Under the pieces are notes generated by a model. The model did not search any database and was not told the origin of the DNA. It saw nothing but the letters and a program-made list of their open reading frames with translations. Source: Scytalidium lignicola (taxonomy: Eukaryota; Ascomycota; Leotiomycetes). From it: 64,000 nt of DNA. Below, piece by piece: positions 10,299-22,698 of this stretch (positions are counted from its first letter, which is position 1; every line of letters starts with the position of its first letter). The position numbers and the translations under genes were made by a program. The stretch is taken from the NCBI GenBank assembly GCA_002812745.2, contig NCSJ02000171.1, forward strand, positions 1-64,000, given 5' to 3'.

Positions 10299-12060
10299 TT
10301 ATTCTCTCGAAGGACTTACTGCCCGGTCTCCCATAGTTCTTGATAATGATATCCTTCGACTAATAGCATGATCCAAGTAGGTCTGACTGCCAATTCCTGC
10401 TTTCGGTGACATCGAAGGATCCTCCGGTCCATTCCCGGTATTCATCGTGCCGTTTATACTAGATTTCCGTCTGCTAGTATCCCATCGCGATGGGCCTCCC
10501 CGGAAACTGCTTGTCCGACTATTTGTTAAGTTGCGTGGTGCCGACTGTAGGTATTCTATATCTGCTGCGACAACAGTCGCTTGACCTGACCAAAGAGCAT
10601 AGCCAGGACATATTATCTCCTCACCAATAGATACCTGAGGGAAGAGGGAAAGGATGGTATCTGTTTGATCGGGGACATGCACTGCTTGATCTGGTTTGAG
10701 TTCAATGGCAGTGTCATAGTCTCTATAGCTATCCCAATCCTGATCGGGCATATTCTCAACATATGCCCTCTGTGGACTTTTCTGAACAGATCTCCACAGC
10801 TTCACAGCTTGCCACAGAAGCTGTTCGAGCCTAGACTGGAAGCGATCTTTTGCGTCTGGAGTGAAAAGTAACGGTTCAAGTAAGCTGACAATCTCAGTTA
10901 TTGTAAACCGTATAATAGATTCTATTTGTCGCTGCTGCTCCTGTGGTTTGAAGGCAGAAAGCAACCGCATGCGGAAAATAGCTTCATCGCGAGGGCTATC
11001 TTCGTATAGGTTATCCATCGCTTCTTCCATGACTTTTCGGTCGGCAGGCAGATAGAACTGCACGAAAATATTATCGCATATCTTCTCCGCCATGACTTTC
11101 TCTGCCACTGCCATTCGAATGTACTGAGATGGTACTGAATTTGATAAAGGCCGCTTCCGCAAAGCTTCTTTGGTTGATTTCGATTGGCAAAGCACCATCC
11201 AGATACGTGTCTAACAACTCTATGTCAGCTATATTTTTTTTCATTCAAGTGAAATGGTTATTTGTTACCCAAGACATGGTGTCTGGAAGCTGAGTAAGGA
11301 AGAACTCTTTCGCTAAGTCGTGATACTTGGTCGTGAAATCATTGAATTTGTTAGCCCTAGATATACACGTCTAAGTTAGCCTGTTAATATCCGAAGAAGT
11401 CATTGTCACCCACAAGTCATCAAGATCCAACTCCACTAAGCCCAATTCTTTCCTTTCCTTTTGCAATGTCTTCTCGGATATCTCTAGATTCATCCTGGTT
11501 CCCTCGAGCTCATTCTCCCTCGAGCTCAAAGTCTTGCTTGTGAGTTCTAGTTGCTTGCCAATCTCCTCCAGAGCTTGCTTATCTTTGTGTGATTGTTGTT
11601 GCAAATGTTTAAGTTGGTTTTCAGAAGACTCGGCCCTTTCTAGAGCCTGGCTGAGTTTAGTCTGAAGCTCATGCACCTGGTTCTCCAGGGCTTTTTCTCT
11701 GTCAGTATTAACCCTCCACTCATCATACTGTTTACTAAACTCCTCAAACAAAGCATCCTTTTTTAATTCAAGCGCTTCGATCTCTTTGTTTTTAGTAGCC
11801 TGCAACAATGCAATCTCTTTGTCTTTGAAGGTTCGAAGAGACTCAATAACTTCTTCCTTTTGGTGTAGCTCCTTGACTTTAGCCTGGAGCTCCTCCTGGA
11901 GCTTTCCCTTATCATGGATAAGCTGATCAAGGTCTCCTATCTCATCCGCATGGTTTGAGAATTTCTTTGATACACTCAAAAGCTCTTTTAAATGTGTTCC
12001 AAACTTTGATTTGGCAGATCCCTTGGATCCATTTCCGTTTGTTTCTTTCACGCCACTCAT
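10299..12060 (-). CDS. Conserved-looking coiled-coil protein, function unknown
   Basis: Three exons (11410-12060, 11269-11370 and 10299-11210) join in phase to 554 aa. Both introns are GT-AG, of 39 and 58 nt; the first ends in CTAACTTAG, a good fungal branch and acceptor. Residues about 30-205 form a long charged coiled coil (heptads rich in Glu, Lys, Leu and Gln). The C-terminal half is helical and contains the stretch QYIRMAVAEKVMAEKICDN and a Trp-containing helix, followed by a Ser/Arg-rich tail of about 80 residues. No membrane segment or signal peptide is seen. I believe similar proteins occur widely in filamentous fungi but know no function. The acceptor of the second intron is the least certain boundary. 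Confidence 0.72.
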
Positions 12061-14223
12061 GTTGTCGAATTATTATGTGAAGAACCTAGGTTAGAACCAT
12101 ATTAACTAAAGCCACACTAACAGATAATATCAAGTGTCACCTTCCAAATAAACTGCGTCTTACTCTGTCAGAATCTAATCACTATCAATAACAGACGAAA
12201 TTTTCGACACTTTTCTTTTGCTTCCTCTAAATTTCATGAATGTTGTAAGCACCTTTAGAGAGGTAAATCAGGGTCCGCTCTTAATATTCACTTACTATGT
12301 GACAGCTGTGGAATTTCCATGTGAATGACTTATAAAACATATATGTTGGCACAGTCGAAAAGATCCAATCCAGAATCATTTCCGCTGCCAAGTGATGAGG
12401 AGGTTAAGACCAATGAAATCCAGCTGTAACCGTACTGGTAAATTTGGGGCCAATCGAAGTTCTGGTGCACGCAACAAGAATTTGACAGCTGTCGGTGGAG
12501 ACCCCACCGTCGGAGAGCACGCGTGCCAACAGTTAGGAGGCTTCATTCACTATTGGAGAAGATATGTTGTGTGTGGCAGTGATTATGCGCCCCCTTGCCA
12601 AACCTCAAAGATAATAGATCAAACATACAGGACCAAGGAGACAGCCACACCAGAGAAATTGATAGCTTGTGGTGTCTGTCTGGGTCCGTCAGAAAATGAC
12701 GCAGAGCGTCGTGAATGGACGCGGCAGCAGCGCGTCTACGTGGCAGTCTGTTCTAAACCTTGCCAGACACCCGATCCAACGAAGTTCTCATCACTTATTT
12801 CTTGGTGGGCTAGATGAGTTGTATAATAGTCAGAGTCATCGCGTCGTGGTGGGTGGGACAAAGCAAGGACTGGAATTTCGTGATATAGGTGGTGTGACCG
12901 AGGCAAGGTAAAATTTTGAACAGCTCGAGGACACGATACGGTATAGGAAGATCGCGGTAAGTTGATTGCAAATTGATCTGCACACCCTTTTAAGCCAGAT
13001 TCAACTTTACCAACAAGGAATATTTCTCAACTTAGAAGAGAGAAGTTGATCCTATGAAAATATCTATAATGCTTCTGTCTCATGCTACGATTCTATACCT
13101 CATCTTTCTGATCGTCATTCACTACGTCCCCTAGCTTGACTTCATTGGATATATTACAGAGCCAACACGTAGATACAAAACAAACAATAGTATAATATAA
13201 CTGATCTTATTTGATTGGAGAGTAAATGTAGCACTTGCAGTTTCTACACTTTTGGAATGCAAACATTTTAAGGAATTCTGAAATTTCAATCGCCATCTTG
13301 AATCTAAGTCTTCCTAATCGCACGCTTGCCCTATCATCGACGTGGGCTATCCTGTAGGCGATAGATGGAACTCCGGGGATCTTAGATTAATTACTTATAG
13401 ACTTGTTACCCATCACGTTATAAGGCACTCTCAATACTCTGTAGTTAGCCGGCCTTTTGCTCGTTACCTAGGCTTTAAAGTCGGTGTTTTTAACGAGTTT
13501 TTCAGGCTCTTTTCGAGTCTTGCCTCATCAAAATCAATGAATTGAATTCGATATTATTAACTAACTACAAAATATAATTTTACTATATTTATTAGTTTTA
13601 GATAAAAGAAGTGTAGTTATTATATAATCGAATAAGAGAAATGAAAAAGGTGTTACGGAGTTTCGAAATCTTTCAGGGTTATTTAAGTATATCTCTTATA
13701 AGCATATTGCTAGACTTTGTTCACTACGGATAGCCCCTTGTCTACTGACAAACGTAGTAAATGATACAACTCTGCTGCAGAGAGACTTATGAATTTAGTT
13801 ACACGTATCTGTAACGATTGCAACAATATCTAAATCACGAGAGGTGGCTACTTGTGCAACCACGTTTTAATATAGTTCCACATAACGCTCAACTATCGTA
13901 TTTACAGACACCGAGCTAAGGTAGATCCCATTTATATTCCTTCCTTCATCTATTCCAAGATTGATAATGAACTATTATTGATTTCTATAATAATTTAAAG
14001 TTCTAAATAGCTCTCCATAACCTCATAGTCTTATAAAAGTTGAAGTTGTCTTCGTTGGTCCCGTCAAATTCCAATGAATCTTGTGAAGTATAGCTGGCCA
14101 CTTTGTGTGAAACCAAGCTTCAGCTAATAGTTAGAACGGGGCTCATCAGAATCAGTGGTGTTTTGCTCAAAAGAACTATTATTTTCTAAGATTGATCTAT
14201 CAGGTCAATTCCCAAGTCGCTGG
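12061..14223. other. Gene-poor stretch
   Basis: About 2.2 kb with no gene I can support. Open frames at 12392-12817 (141 codons, Cys-rich, no known motif) and 13342-13545 are not matched by any family I recognise and could be remnants. From about 13540 base composition turns strongly AT-rich. The first few hundred bases must carry the promoter of the coiled-coil gene. Confidence 0.45.
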
Positions 14224-14229
14224 AGGAAA

Positions 14230-14610
14230 TGGAAACGTGGATTTTATGTCATGATACTGAAGCTGTCAGTACTGTTGTTGCTTATCTGAAGATCGGGAGC
14301 ATAATTCCTGTCTCAGATTCTCATCTAGGTGGTAAACATATTAGAGACTCTGTCTTCTGTGCGAAATTGTACAAGCTACCGGGAAGTGTTGGGTAATGAC
14401 ATCCTCCTTGCAACCTTACTTGCAATCCTGACAGCCCTTTTCATATTCAGTGTTAATGAAGACTTCATTACTGTGTGCTTACATCATCTTCGACGAAGGC
14501 ATGATATACAGACTGTGCTCGAAATCATGTACTATGCTGAAAGGAGAAAGCTGACCGAGGACCCTCAATTTATAAAATGGATAACAGAGCAAGTTACTCA
14601 AGATATATAA
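14230..14610 (+). CDS. Possible small hypothetical gene
   Basis: A frame opens at 14230 (METWILCHDTEAV) and runs to a stop at about 14396. An overlapping 93-codon frame (14329-14610) ends in EQVTQDI and includes one hydrophobic helix (DILLATLLAILTALFIFSV) followed by a charged helical segment. The two might be joined by an intron or a frameshift around 14329-14390. The GC content is higher than the AT-rich flanks, which is why I list it. No homology is recognised. It may be a gene remnant between RIP-affected stretches. Confidence 0.25.
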
Positions 14611-15024
14611 TATTTAGTAGAAGAAACCAATCTCCTAAGGATAGCGGTTGAGAAAGCTGGTGAAGAGGGCTAGGTAATTTAGTCAGTTATCAGAACAAAT
14701 TACCACTCATAACTTTACTTATTTTAATTTACATATTAAAATTAAATTTTAAATTATTTAGCTTAATTATAATTCTATAATTTAAGGACCTAAAGTGAAA
14801 GTGGTTAATTTGTATATCACCTTTACTATCCATTGAGCCAATTCAAAACATTTTAATGTATTCATCATTATATAATTTATTATTAACTTTTACATTGTTT
14901 AAAGACAACATGACGACAGAATATAAAATAAAGTGTTTATCAAATTATCATAGACTATAACATAATATTTTATTTTAAGTTACGGCTAAAATACAAATAA
15001 ATATACTTTACAAAACTAACATAT
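14611..15024. other. AT-rich flank of the transposon
   Basis: Very AT-rich with dense stop codons in all frames. No gene. It may be RIP-affected repeat debris. Confidence 0.45.
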
Positions 15025-15026
15025 TA

Positions 15027-15172
15027 ATCGTCGGGCCTCAGGCACGCGCATTGCCCGACTTTTAGTCGCATTCGCTCCTAGTCGGTGGAAGCAAAGTGTG
15101 GTCGAAAAGCAAAGTGTGGTCGCGTANTTTTTTTTCTGTGGTAAACCCATATAAATTGAATACTAATTACCA
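15027..15172 (+). repeat. Left terminal inverted repeat
   Basis: Inverted copy of 17262-17411. Substitutions between the arms are transitions (for example CACACA in the right arm reads CATATA here). The N at 15127 is an extra character relative to the other arm, which has the same T8 run without it. Confidence 0.88.
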
Positions 15173-15249
15173 TAACTTGACATATCCGCTCTTATCCAGC
15201 TCCTCTGAATCTAATGAATCACCTGAATCACTGAAATTGCTCGAACTGT

Positions 15250-17224
15250 ACCCAATTTCTCCTTCCAAATCTAGGCGTATATAACTCTCCATTGAGGCAT
15301 CGCTTACCCCTCCTTCCTCCACCACCTCCTCCTGCTGTAGTTCCTCTGGTGGCTCTGGCTTTGCAAATCTCGTTCTAATTAGCTGTTGAATAGGTGTTTG
15401 AGGTGGTCTGTGGAATGGAATATCTGCTAAATCAGTTGGAGGTATAATTGAAGGTTTTTAATCAATTGGCTCCTTGCCAGGTTCGATGAAGGGTAGTGGA
15501 GTATGCTCCTTATATAATTCAGGAACCCCTATTACACCATGAGGAAGCTGTTTGATTACCTTCTTTCTGAGTACCTCCTTTTTACACCATGCTACCTATG
15601 CAGCCTTTTGATCTTTTCTCTCCTTATTAGCTATTTGACAGAGTATTCTAACTTCCTTATTAGCTGCTTTTTATGCCTCTTTGCACTCCTTCTCCTGTTT
15701 CATACTCAGTACCTGTTCATCTGTTAACTCCCCTCCTTTTTGAAGCCNTTTTTCTATTGGATAGCTTTTTAGCTACAAGATCCTGTATCCGTCGATATGC
15801 TATATCCCGTTCAAGCCTAATAAGCTCATCTTCATCTAATATTAACTCAAAACCATAGGTAAAGCAATCAAATTTATGTTAAGATAAAGAGCTTAATAGA
15901 TCTATAATCTTTAGTTTCAACTCTCCAAGCTAGTACTGAACTTGTCGAATGGTTGTAAGAGTCCTTAGTGTAGGTAATTCAAGTTCTTTGACTATTGTTT
16001 TAGGCTTATCTTTAACATATTTCTTCATGAGAATAAAGATTACCTCTTTGTTAACAGGTTATATACTAGCCTTTTTGAAAGCATTCTGAATAATACCTTT
16101 CTTAAAGGTTTGCTCATGAATCTCTGGTAAATCATAAAAGAAAGAAGCTATAGTATATTCAAAATCAAGTGATTTAGTAGCACTTTGTACAACCTTATTA
16201 TACTAGTACTTGTATGGCTGAAATACTCTTACATTAAGAGGTTGTATACAATATGTTAAATAAGCAGGAAATATGAATAGTATTATATTATTTTTGTAAG
16301 TTAATAAGGTAAAATTAGGATTTATATGATTAGTTTAATTGTTTATTAATAATAGCTTATATAATTGATTAAGGCTTATATTAATATGTTGAATAAAATG
16401 TTCTAAGAACTATAAACTAATATCATTAGTTGTATATTTATTCTCTGATAAATAAACTATTTTTGAATGCTTTAATTAGTCCTTATACCATGATATCATA
16501 TGATATTTGCTTTGAACAATAGTTACAAGTAGTATAAAGGTAATTCCATTAACACAAATAGTCTTAATCATAATTACAGATTAATGATTTTCAAGACTCA
16601 AAGAATAAAGCTAATATAATGTTAACCTTGAATATAGTAATAGTTATAGTAATAAGTATATTCCTACTTCAATTAATTCAATTAGAACTAATACCTTCAC
16701 ACCTTTAAGACAGTTAATGTGAAAACTTAATTTGTTGAAATTATACAAATTGTACTTATGGATATCATACTTTTTCAAGGTTGTTTTATAACGATTGAAC
16801 TAATCATTAACCTTTTCTAAATCTTAAGTAGTAATACATTTTTGAGCAATAGGTTTAGTCTTAATTTTGTAGAGTAAAGGTTAACCTTTTCACCACTTGC
16901 AAAACCAAGCCAAAGAAGGTGGAGACTGTTCATGTTGTTTCCAAAGGTAGCAAATAGTTCCAAATATAATTTCCTTAATAGGAAGCTGATTATTCTGAAG
17001 ATATAACTTGATAAATCTGTGTATAGCTTGTTCCTGACTAATAGTTAATATTTTATTATGACTACCTCGTTGTAGGTTAGGTTTGGAACCCCTTCGAATT
17101 GCCATATTCAGTGTTGATTTATTGAGTCTAAATAGCTTAGCTGCTACTGATTGGCTCTCTGTAGGATTCTCAGCCAGCTAGNTTTTTTGCCTGAATAATA
17201 CGTTCNTTTTTTTGGAGTTGACAT
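15250..17224 (-). pseudogene. Transposase remnant, Fot1/pogo DDE family
   Basis: Runs on the minus strand from MSTPKK (17224) through the DNA-binding domain (ORF at 16890-17105) to a basic C-terminal region near 15750-15860 (IRLERDIAYRRIQDLVAKKL). The frame is interrupted by numerous stops and by two N characters in homopolymers (17182, 17206). The catalytic segment is recognisable only in fragments, so it cannot make a working enzyme. Confidence 0.82.
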
Positions 17225-17261
17225 GGTAACAGAATCGAAGGATATATTTAAAAAATAGAAG

Positions 17262-17411
17262 GTTAATGGTAGCCAGTATTCAATTTGTGTGGGTTTACCA
17301 CAGAAAAAAAATACACGACCACACTTTGCCTTTCGACCACACTTTGCTTCCACCGACTAGGAGCGAATGCGACTAAAAGTCGGGCAATGCGCGTGCCTGA
17401 GGCCCGACGAT
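17262..17411 (-). repeat. Right terminal inverted repeat
   Basis: Inverted copy of 15027-15172, carrying the less mutated version (GC-rich, CACACA retained). It ends CGAT and abuts the TA target duplication at 17412-17413. Confidence 0.88.
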
Positions 17412-17413
17412 TA

Positions 17414-17818
17414 CTTATTTCTGAACAGTATGAAGTCTTCGACAAATTTCTTGTACCAAAGAACGAAGATCAGAAATTACTTACGATCAGAGGTTGTACT
17501 GCAGATTTTATACTTCCGTACCGTAAGGCTAACTGGACCTAAGCTTAAATTGCACTTCAACTTATTCAATTGTGCACGTCACCTATTAAGTCTAGTGAGG
17601 GAGTCTTTCACACACTTTAGGGAGGACTTAATTGGTAAATGTCACACGGCTCATAAAGGATCCGCTATACCCTGAGTGGAAGCAGCTTGACTATTCTTTC
17701 ATCATTCAGTTATGGCAGGATCGAATAGCATACATGTATCATAACATTAGATCCTTTAGTATCAGTCACACATGAAAGTCGGCTCTAGCTATTCTTTTCT
17801 ACTAGTAAAATAACCTCT
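17414..17818. other. Intergenic, LeuRS 3' flank
   Basis: 405 bp between the transposon and the LeuRS stop. No gene or RNA is seen. Confidence 0.5.
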
Positions 17819-20800
17819 TCAGCCCTCTATGTTCTCAAAAAGAAATGTAGGTTGCCCAGGTATCGCTGATTCCGCGATCTGTGCTAATCCTGTAACTTCT
17901 CTGCCCTCTCCAACCACCGTCCCTGTTTTTCCGCCTTCCGAAACCTCTATGAGTTCAACATCCGCTAAACCTGCAGCCTTCTTTAACCCAGGAATCATCT
18001 TGCTCAAAGTCTTGAGCTCATCAAACGCAAGTTTCCTGTCAAACACAGTCTTAGGATTCTCACCACTTATTAATCTCTTCTTCAACCCTTGAACAAAAGG
18101 CATCGCTTTCTTCATCTCACCTAACTTTGCAATCTTTCCGTTTAATTCCTTATCATTGGCACTCTTGGTATTCGGATCCCATGCTTCCCGTACAAGATCG
18201 ATATATTTTTCTTGCCAGGCTGGAAACTTCGAGGCAGCAAAGATGTTAAGCTTCTTGGGCTTTTTGGGATCATATCCAATTTCCTTGCCTTTTGCTTTCC
18301 TCCTCTGTTGAGCAGCTTCTGCCGATGTGATATTCGATGATGTAGCACGGACAAATTCACGTGCAGCAGTGAGTGCAGTGATAGGAGCTGGGACGGTTGG
18401 ATACAAAGCATTTTGAATTGTCTCTGGTTTCTTGAGGACCTCAAGCCACATATACTCCGACCAATGAGGCGCAACGACTGCTAGAAGGAGAGCTTGGAGC
18501 TCGATGTACTTGAAGATGAGATCCTTATGCATCTTGATGCCTGCAGCCGTGCTAGCTTCACGATAGAAATCACGAGCGCTGGTTAAATCATAGAGGGCAG
18601 ATTTGAGAGCTAATTTGTAGTCCGTAGCTTCATAATGTTGTCGACATTCTTGAACAATTGTATTGAGCTCATTGTCGAAGAGTGCATCTTGGAAGTCATT
18701 CTTCTCTCCGGCCCGGAGTTTATCTTGTTCGTCCACTTGCTGCTGGCACCATTCTCGGAGAGTATAAAGTCGAAGGATAGCTGCGTCTGCTGTGTCTTCT
18801 TCAAAGTTTGCATCGACTGATGCGTCTCCAGCATCGGCCAAGGCAATTCTGCTTGCGTCTGCTCCATATTTCTTGACCATATCACTCAGGGTCATGAAAT
18901 TTCCTGTACTCTTGCTCATCTTCTCACCATTTAACATCAAATGGCCGTTCGCACGAACCCCCTTAGGCCAGTACTCGCGTGGGAACAGTGCGATGTGGAT
19001 ATAGAGGAAGAAGGTGAGGTGATTAGGTATAAGATCTTTTCCAGAGACTCGGATATCAAGAGGATACCAGTATTCAAACTCCCGGCGCATAGCTTCCAAC
19101 TTTTCCTTCGGAATCTTGCACTTATTGAGGATGTCCTCCCCGAGATCACGACGAGCAAAGATATAGTCCCATACCTCGTCGATCATTTGCTCTGGTTTAA
19201 CTCCGGCACTGCCAGGTTCTTTGCCGAAAATGTCTTTGTGAAGATGATGGGCTACTGTGTAGTAAGCCATATAGACTGTACTATCACTTAAACTTTCCAC
19301 AAGGAATTGATGATCCCAAGGAAGCTTTGAGCCAAGTCCATACGATCGGGCACAAGCCCATTGTTGCAACCAATTCAACACTCCTTCAAACCCATTCTTT
19401 GTCTCAGAAGAATAGGTCTTCAAACCCTTGCCGTCAGCATTGTCAACAAATTCCAGAGCCTGGCTTTTCCACGACTCCTCTCCATAGTCAAGATACCACT
19501 GATCCATGAGGGCTACACAACAGTCATCTCCTGATCTGCTAACGACCTTCCTCTCGGGTTCTGAGTATGCAAAAGCTTCATTGGCATCAATAATCTGCTG
19601 TCGAACTTTTGATTTGGCAACCTCTACTTTCTCCCCCTTGAAATCACCAATGTTCATGATTCCCTGGTAGAAGCCTTCCTTGTACGCGAGCTCTTTCGCT
19701 TCTTCTAGTTGCTTTGTATCTTTAGGAGATGCAATCTTAAGCTTCTTGACCAAGAAAGGAGCCGTAAGATCACCGTATGATGGGGTTGTTATTATGGAAA
19801 ATATTTCCTTCTCCGCCCACTCTTTTTTAATTCCGTAATAGTCCGCCTTCTTCGCAAGATCAGTAACAGTTGCGTAATCATCAGGGCTGTCTGATGGTAC
19901 GGAAGTTACTACACCGGTACCCTTTGTCGGGAGCACTGTCTCCATGGGGAGAATGTAGACACCCTCTTTGTGAACAGAGAGTGGAGCATTGACTAACGTG
20001 CCAACGCAATCGGAACCGACTAACTCTGCCACTTTTTCATAGACGCCATTCTGGGGAAATATACCCTGGTAGGCCATATTTCTAGCTGCCCGATCTGTAA
20101 CAACGTAAAATTCTTTATCTGATACTTTGAACACCCCGTATGTGATCTTCGGTCCTACAAAGCAACAAGTCTGGCCGTACATTGTTTCTGGTCTCAAGGT
20201 TGCAGGTACAAAAAAGACTTCCGCGTCATTGGGGAGCTTGCCTTTGATCACGGCTTCAGCAGCTGGAGCCCATTCTTTAACCTTGAGCTTTATCGCGGTG
20301 TATTCCTGTGGCCCAACAGCCTCTCCTTCGCTTCTGTCGTGATCCATACACGGCTGTCCATCCTTCGGGGAATAAATAGTGTAACGCTTTCCGAATTTAA
20401 TTTTGTTAAGTTCTTTCAATCGATTCATCTGCCACCGGACAAAAGCATCATAATATGGGTTCGCATCGGTAGTGACAAAAGATCTACGCCAATCGATCCG
20501 CGCACCAAAGTCGGTAAGATCTTGCGTGCAAATCGGTGGGAAGAACTTAAGCCAATGTTGTGGATCGGCGAACTTGTGGATATCTTCTGTAGGAATACCA
20601 AGAGCCCTCATGATCTGGAATTGATATTTCATCGCCACCACTTTCGCCGCCGCCTTGCCTTTCTTTGCTGTGAATTTTGTGACATCTTCGTGGTGTAACG
20701 TAGGTGCAGGAGCTGCAGCTGGTTTCTCCTCTTCTGCATCTTCCGAGTATCCCTCAAAGTTTTGACCAAACATCTTGATTTCATTTATGAGTTTGTCGGC

Positions 20801-21377
20801 GCAGGCTCTTTTTGGAAGTCAGTCGAGTCTGCATAACTAGGCACAGGCGGAATCAGATAAGGGGAGCTTTACTTAATAGGCATTCCAGTGCAGTGGAATC
20901 CCATGGGGAAAAGAGCCTTCTTGCCCTGCATGCGCGCGAATCCCGCCGTAAACTCAATCTTACTCACGGAGAATGAGTGACCCACGTGAAGGGTGCCGCT
21001 GTCACAAATAAAGTTAGTAAAAGTGAGAGAAAACGAAGATCAATGCATAGAATAAGAGAGGTAGTAGGTACTTCATATATGGATATGCCATGGTCCCGAA
21101 GAATTTCGGTCGCTGCTCCCGAAGTTCTGCTGCAGACACTGAATGGAGGGGTACCTCGGTGATAGAAGGAGCATCTTGTTCGAAGACACGGTCCTTTTTC
21201 CATTGTGCTTGGTATTTCTTCTCTATTGCAATGAGAGTATCTCTTTTTTCAGTCTAGTAATAGACATGTTAGCAAAATCTTGCCAAGGAGCATATTTCCA
21301 CCTACACCTTTCAACTCTTTGGTTTTGGAGACAGTGACATTCTCCAATGCCTTTGCCGCCGCGTCAACAGCTGCCAT
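17819..21377 (-). CDS. CDC60: Cytosolic leucyl-tRNA synthetase
   Basis: Class Ia synthetase that charges tRNA-Leu with leucine in the cytosol. Exons 21306-21377, 21072-21253, 20873-20998 and 17819-20807 sum to 3369 nt (1122 aa), the usual size for the eukaryotic cytosolic enzyme. Introns are 52, 73 and 65 nt. The HIGH motif appears as HVGH after PYMNGTL, split across an intron; KMSKS is intact in [11 protein letters not shown]. The large insertion with the editing domain lies between them (for example [17 protein letters not shown] and [14 protein letters not shown]). The start codon at 21377 gives [15 protein letters not shown], which fits fungal homologues. The gene shares a 255-bp divergent promoter with the small membrane-protein gene at 21633. 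Everything needed for activity looks intact. Confidence 0.97.
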
Positions 21378-21632
21378 TTTTGTAATATTTGCTTGAATGA
21401 AAAGTGTCTAGGGTTGTTCTTGAGTCTTATAAGTTGCCTTCCCAGCCACCCTGAGTCACACACACTGCCCTGACTGTGCCTTCAAAAAGTTCTCGAAATA
21501 TGACACACAAAGTTCAAACCCAGAGTTGGTGGGGTTGTATGTATAAATGCCTCAGGCATCAAATTTAGTGAGGGACCGGAATTTAAACTTTGGAAAGTTC
21601 CGACAGAGCTGCGTGACCGAGCATCAACAGCC

Positions 21633-21982
21633 ATGATTCCAACACTTATTCGGCGGGCTGCCCAGGAGAATCCTGTGCCTTATGTATACCGTAACCCTTA
21701 TAAGGCGAAACGATTATGGCCTCCCGATTTCTCAAAACTTCCTCCTAAACATCAATTTCGCCTGGAGCGCAGATACAGGAGAAGAACTAANGTTAAAGTG
21801 GGCTCGGCCGAAGTGGACAAAGGCTGTGAAGATAACCCAATTGGCTTCTGTGACATGTCAGTGGTGACTTTAAATATGACTCGAAGGATCCTTGGGCTAA
21901 TTAAATCCTAGTTGTTGCGGTATACGGAGTTCTATTCATGGAATGGAATCCAAAAGGTCCTCAGCCATTTCAAGGGGTATGA
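21633..21982 (+). CDS. Small conserved-looking fungal membrane protein
   Basis: A 97-aa protein of unknown function, divergent from LeuRS. Exon 1 is 21633-21856 and exon 2 is 21912-21982, with a 55-nt intron (donor GTCAGT). The frame closes only if the N at 21791 is treated as an inserted character; the reading is then RRRTKLKWARPKWTKAVK. The N-terminal 50 residues are basic and Pro-rich. A single membrane helix follows (about SVTFVVAVYGVLFME), then EWNPKGPQPFQG, a stretch I associate with a small uncharacterised fungal family, possibly mitochondrial. A longer form with a further exon downstream cannot be excluded, because the donor-like GTATGA overlaps the stop. Confidence 0.65.
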
Positions 21983-22698
21983 AACTACTTTCATCAGTCC
22001 AATTTTTGCTCAAATAAAGCTCCCATACTTATCTATACTCCCAGATTCGAAACTGGTTCTTTGGGTTTACTGGACTTGGACCGGGCAAGAAAAATGCACA
22101 GCCGAACACGCCTCAAGACGCATCACCGATCGCATCTACAAGCACCTAACCTTGTAGGAAGCATGTTATGTATTTCTTTGGTATCATCCGATTTCACACT
22201 ATTACAATATGTATCATTACGGAGTTATGGTGCATATTTTGGAGTTGAAGGTGCACTGGTTGATCTGCTAGTCTTCTCGTGTCATATAGCAATACGAATC
22301 TTCCTGCAAACATACATGAGGCAGCCTGATGGTCTCAAGCATAACTCTAGGAAGTTGAAAGCATTTAAGTTATTATTTCTCTACTCCATATATCGTTATT
22401 GCATTTCCGGGTTTTCATCTCTATAATGATGATTGTGTAGTCTTATCTATGCGCTAGTTTTATATTTTGTACAATCCCAACAATAGCTTTACCTCATACA
22501 TACCAACGTTGGCTGCACTCACTGCCCCGATAACATGCTAGTCAGGAGAGGTGATACCATTCTTCCCAAGTAACTAGTTGCAGAAAGTATCGTCTGCGGT
22601 CTTAGGTTCTTAAAACCTGCGGTCATCCGAATGTTTCTCTTAGTATAGGTATGCCATCTCCATATCAGATATTATATTGTCAAGCATAATAGTTCACA
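21983..22698. other. Intergenic stretch
   Basis: 716 bp between convergent genes. The open frame at 22061-22426 matches nothing known, and I treat it as chance or as possible extra 3' sequence of the small gene. Confidence 0.4.

Larger units (their letters stand above)
15027..17411 (-). mobile_element. Fot1/pogo-class Tc1-mariner transposon, RIP-degraded
   Basis: 2385-bp element with inverted repeats of about 145 bp (15027 to about 15172 and about 17262 to 17411), starting ATCGTCGGGCC and flanked on both sides by TA (15025-15026, 17412-17413), the target duplication of this superfamily. Each arm holds a tandem 18-bp repeat with GCAAAGTGTGGTCG. The minus-strand core encodes a dead transposase: MSTPKK start at 17224, a CENP-B-like helix-turn-helix (SQEQAIHRFIKLYLQNNQLPI), and YLTYCIQPLNVRVFQPYK, the equivalent of the pogo HLLQPLDVGCFSPLK motif. 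Many codons read TAA, TAG or TGA where Gln or Arg is expected, as C-to-T RIP would give. The core is AT-rich while the arms stay GC-rich. Confidence 0.9.

Noticed and set aside
12392..12911. 141- and 80-codon overlapping open frames
   Set aside because: No recognisable domain and no clear start or splice signals; listed only as gap content.
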